Assembly: GCF_000300235.2 (NCBI RefSeq)
Contig: NZ_CP004388.1
Span: forward strand, 4,162,001 to 4,226,000
Source of the DNA: Thalassospira xiamenensis M-5 = DSM 17429
GTDB taxonomy: Bacteria > Pseudomonadota > Alphaproteobacteria > Rhodospirillales > Thalassospiraceae
DNA length: 64,000 nucleotides
Direction: 5' to 3'
Shown here: positions 63,191 through 64,000 of the stretch, one piece after another
Layout of the letters: every line of letters starts with the position of its first letter
How positions within the stretch are numbered: the first letter of the stretch is position 1
The notes under the pieces: generated by a model
What the model saw: only the letters and a program-made list of their open reading frames with translations
Databases searched by the model: none
Told to the model about the DNA's origin: nothing
Position numbers and translations under genes: made by a program

Positions 63191-64000
63191 TTAAATCACG
63201 TTCAGTTCCAGAACCGGGGCATTGTCGCGGATACGCTCATATCCGAACACCGACATATCAAGTGTCTGGTAATGGCCTGCGACGATCAGTTCCGAAAGAC
63301 CACGGCCAACTGCCGGGCTTTGCTGCAATCCATGGCCCGAAAATCCATTGGCAAAGAAGAAGTTCTTTACCTCTGGATGCGGACCAATGATCGCGTTCTG
63401 ATCAAGCAGGTTATAGGAATAATGCCCGGCCCAGGCATTGACCATCTTGATCGCCTCGAACCGTTCGCAACGCTCGTACAGACCCGGCCAGATGATATCG
63501 TCAAACAGGCTGTAATCGACGTCAAAGTCCCAGCATTCCGGGTCACGATCCGCAGGCGGCGCAATCCCGGTAATGAAAAGATCACCTTCGGGACGGACAT
63601 AAAGGCCACTTGGATCAATCAGCATCGGACAGGCCGCGTTAATGTCGGCCGCATCCCGGCAATCAAACACAAAGATGCACCGTTTGCGCGGCTCCACCGG
63701 GATTTCAAGCCCCGCCATGCGGGCAACTTTTGACCCACCGGTTCCCGCTGCATTAATCAGCGCCCCGCAGCCAAACCGCCGCCCGTCTTTCAGAACCACA
63801 CCAGTGATCTGATTGCCATCGCGCAGGACTTCGACAACTTCGCCGTCGATATAATCAGCCCCTTGGCGGCGGGCCTGTTTGCGGAAGGATTGCATCAGGG
63901 AATAGGCATCAAACCAGCCTTCCCCGGTGCGGCCCCAGCAGGCAGCCGCCAGATCGGATGTGTTCATCCACGGATATTTGGCGGCCAGTTCATCGGGCTC
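63191..64000 (-). CDS. FAD-dependent amino-acid/amine oxidase, DAO family (N-terminus beyond window)
   Basis: The last ~269 residues of a DAO-fold flavoprotein are present. The reading frame stays open to the right edge (EPDELAAKYPWMNTS at the boundary), so the FAD-binding N-terminus is missing. ALINAAGTGGSKVARMAGLE, VEPRKRCIFVFDCRD and FFANGFSGHGLQQSPAVGRG are typical of FOXRED1/sarcosine- or pipecolate-oxidase-like proteins. With the neighbouring aminotransferase and ALDH7 dehydrogenase, an L-pipecolate (AmaA-like) role is plausible but unproven. Confidence 0.85.
   Translation of the reverse strand, partial: EPDELAAKYPWMNTSDLAAACWGRTGEGWFDAYSLMQSFRKQARRQGADYIDGEVVEVLRDGNQITGVVLKDGRRFGCGALINAAGTGGSKVARMAGLEIPVEPRKRCIFVFDCRDAADINAACPMLIDPSGLYVRPEGDLFITGIAPPADRDPECWDFDVDYSLFDDIIWPGLYERCERFEAIKMVNAWAGHYSYNLLDQNAIIGPHPEVKNFFFANGFSGHGLQQSPAVGRGLSELIVAGHYQTLDMSVFGYERIRDNAPVLELNVI

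Overview
The window looks like chromosomal DNA from an alphaproteobacterium of the Rhodospirillales, most likely Thalassospira or a close relative. This rests on the AddAB recombination locus behind tsaE-amgK-murU, the hemC-hemD-Mic60-hemY block, the tsaD-gpsA-YciI-EVE block, the glnK-amtB pair and general codon style. The genus is an impression from protein sequences, not a computed assignment. Almost all of the window is conserved housekeeping DNA. I see no rRNA, tRNA, CRISPR array, prophage or transposase.

Layout. 0-3 kb: a truncated ubiH, then a regulatory region with palindromes and a sigma-54 promoter driving glnK-amtB. 3-11 kb: an aminotransferase, ftsK and two tandem Cache-type chemoreceptors. 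11-20.4 kb (minus strand): tsaE, amgK, murU, addB and addA overlap by 1-4 bases and are followed by trxA with its own promoter. 20.6-24.3 kb: a ferredoxin/flavodoxin-NADP reductase, a GFA-family protein, an SDR, an HxlR regulator diverging from an NTF2-like protein, and a UPF0303 protein. 24.3-29.4 kb: lepA, an orphan sensor kinase and a lipoprotein. 29.4-35 kb (minus): infC with an apparent AUA start, a single-domain response regulator inserted behind it, rpmI-rplT, then pheS-pheT. 35-38.2 kb: two glycosyltransferases and a hydrolase. 38.2-41.5 kb (minus): tsaD, gpsA, YciI, EVE and Rieske genes. 41.7-46.5 kb: hemC, hemD, a Mic60-like protein and hemY. 46.5-51.5 kb (minus): purH and a lipid-carrier sugar pair (MraY-like transferase and PglF-like dehydratase). 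51.7-58.4 kb: rsmB, rpe, an SDHAF4-like assembly factor, tex, a small exported protein and sodB.

The one clearly accessory stretch is 58.4-60.3 kb. It holds an A/T-rich orphan gene and a ParE/RHH toxin-antitoxin pair. The toxin-antitoxin pair lies between the intact 3' end of an aldehyde dehydrogenase gene and a second, diverged copy of that same 3' end (32 codons, stop and terminator). This looks like the footprint of an insertion that used, or imported, the end of the dehydrogenase gene. The right edge (60.2-64 kb) is an amino-acid catabolism cluster: an ALDH7-type semialdehyde dehydrogenase, a class III aminotransferase and an FAD amine/amino-acid oxidase. Lysine or pipecolate degradation is the best guess.

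Transcription units are unusually easy to bound, because strong intrinsic terminators separate most convergent or adjacent units.
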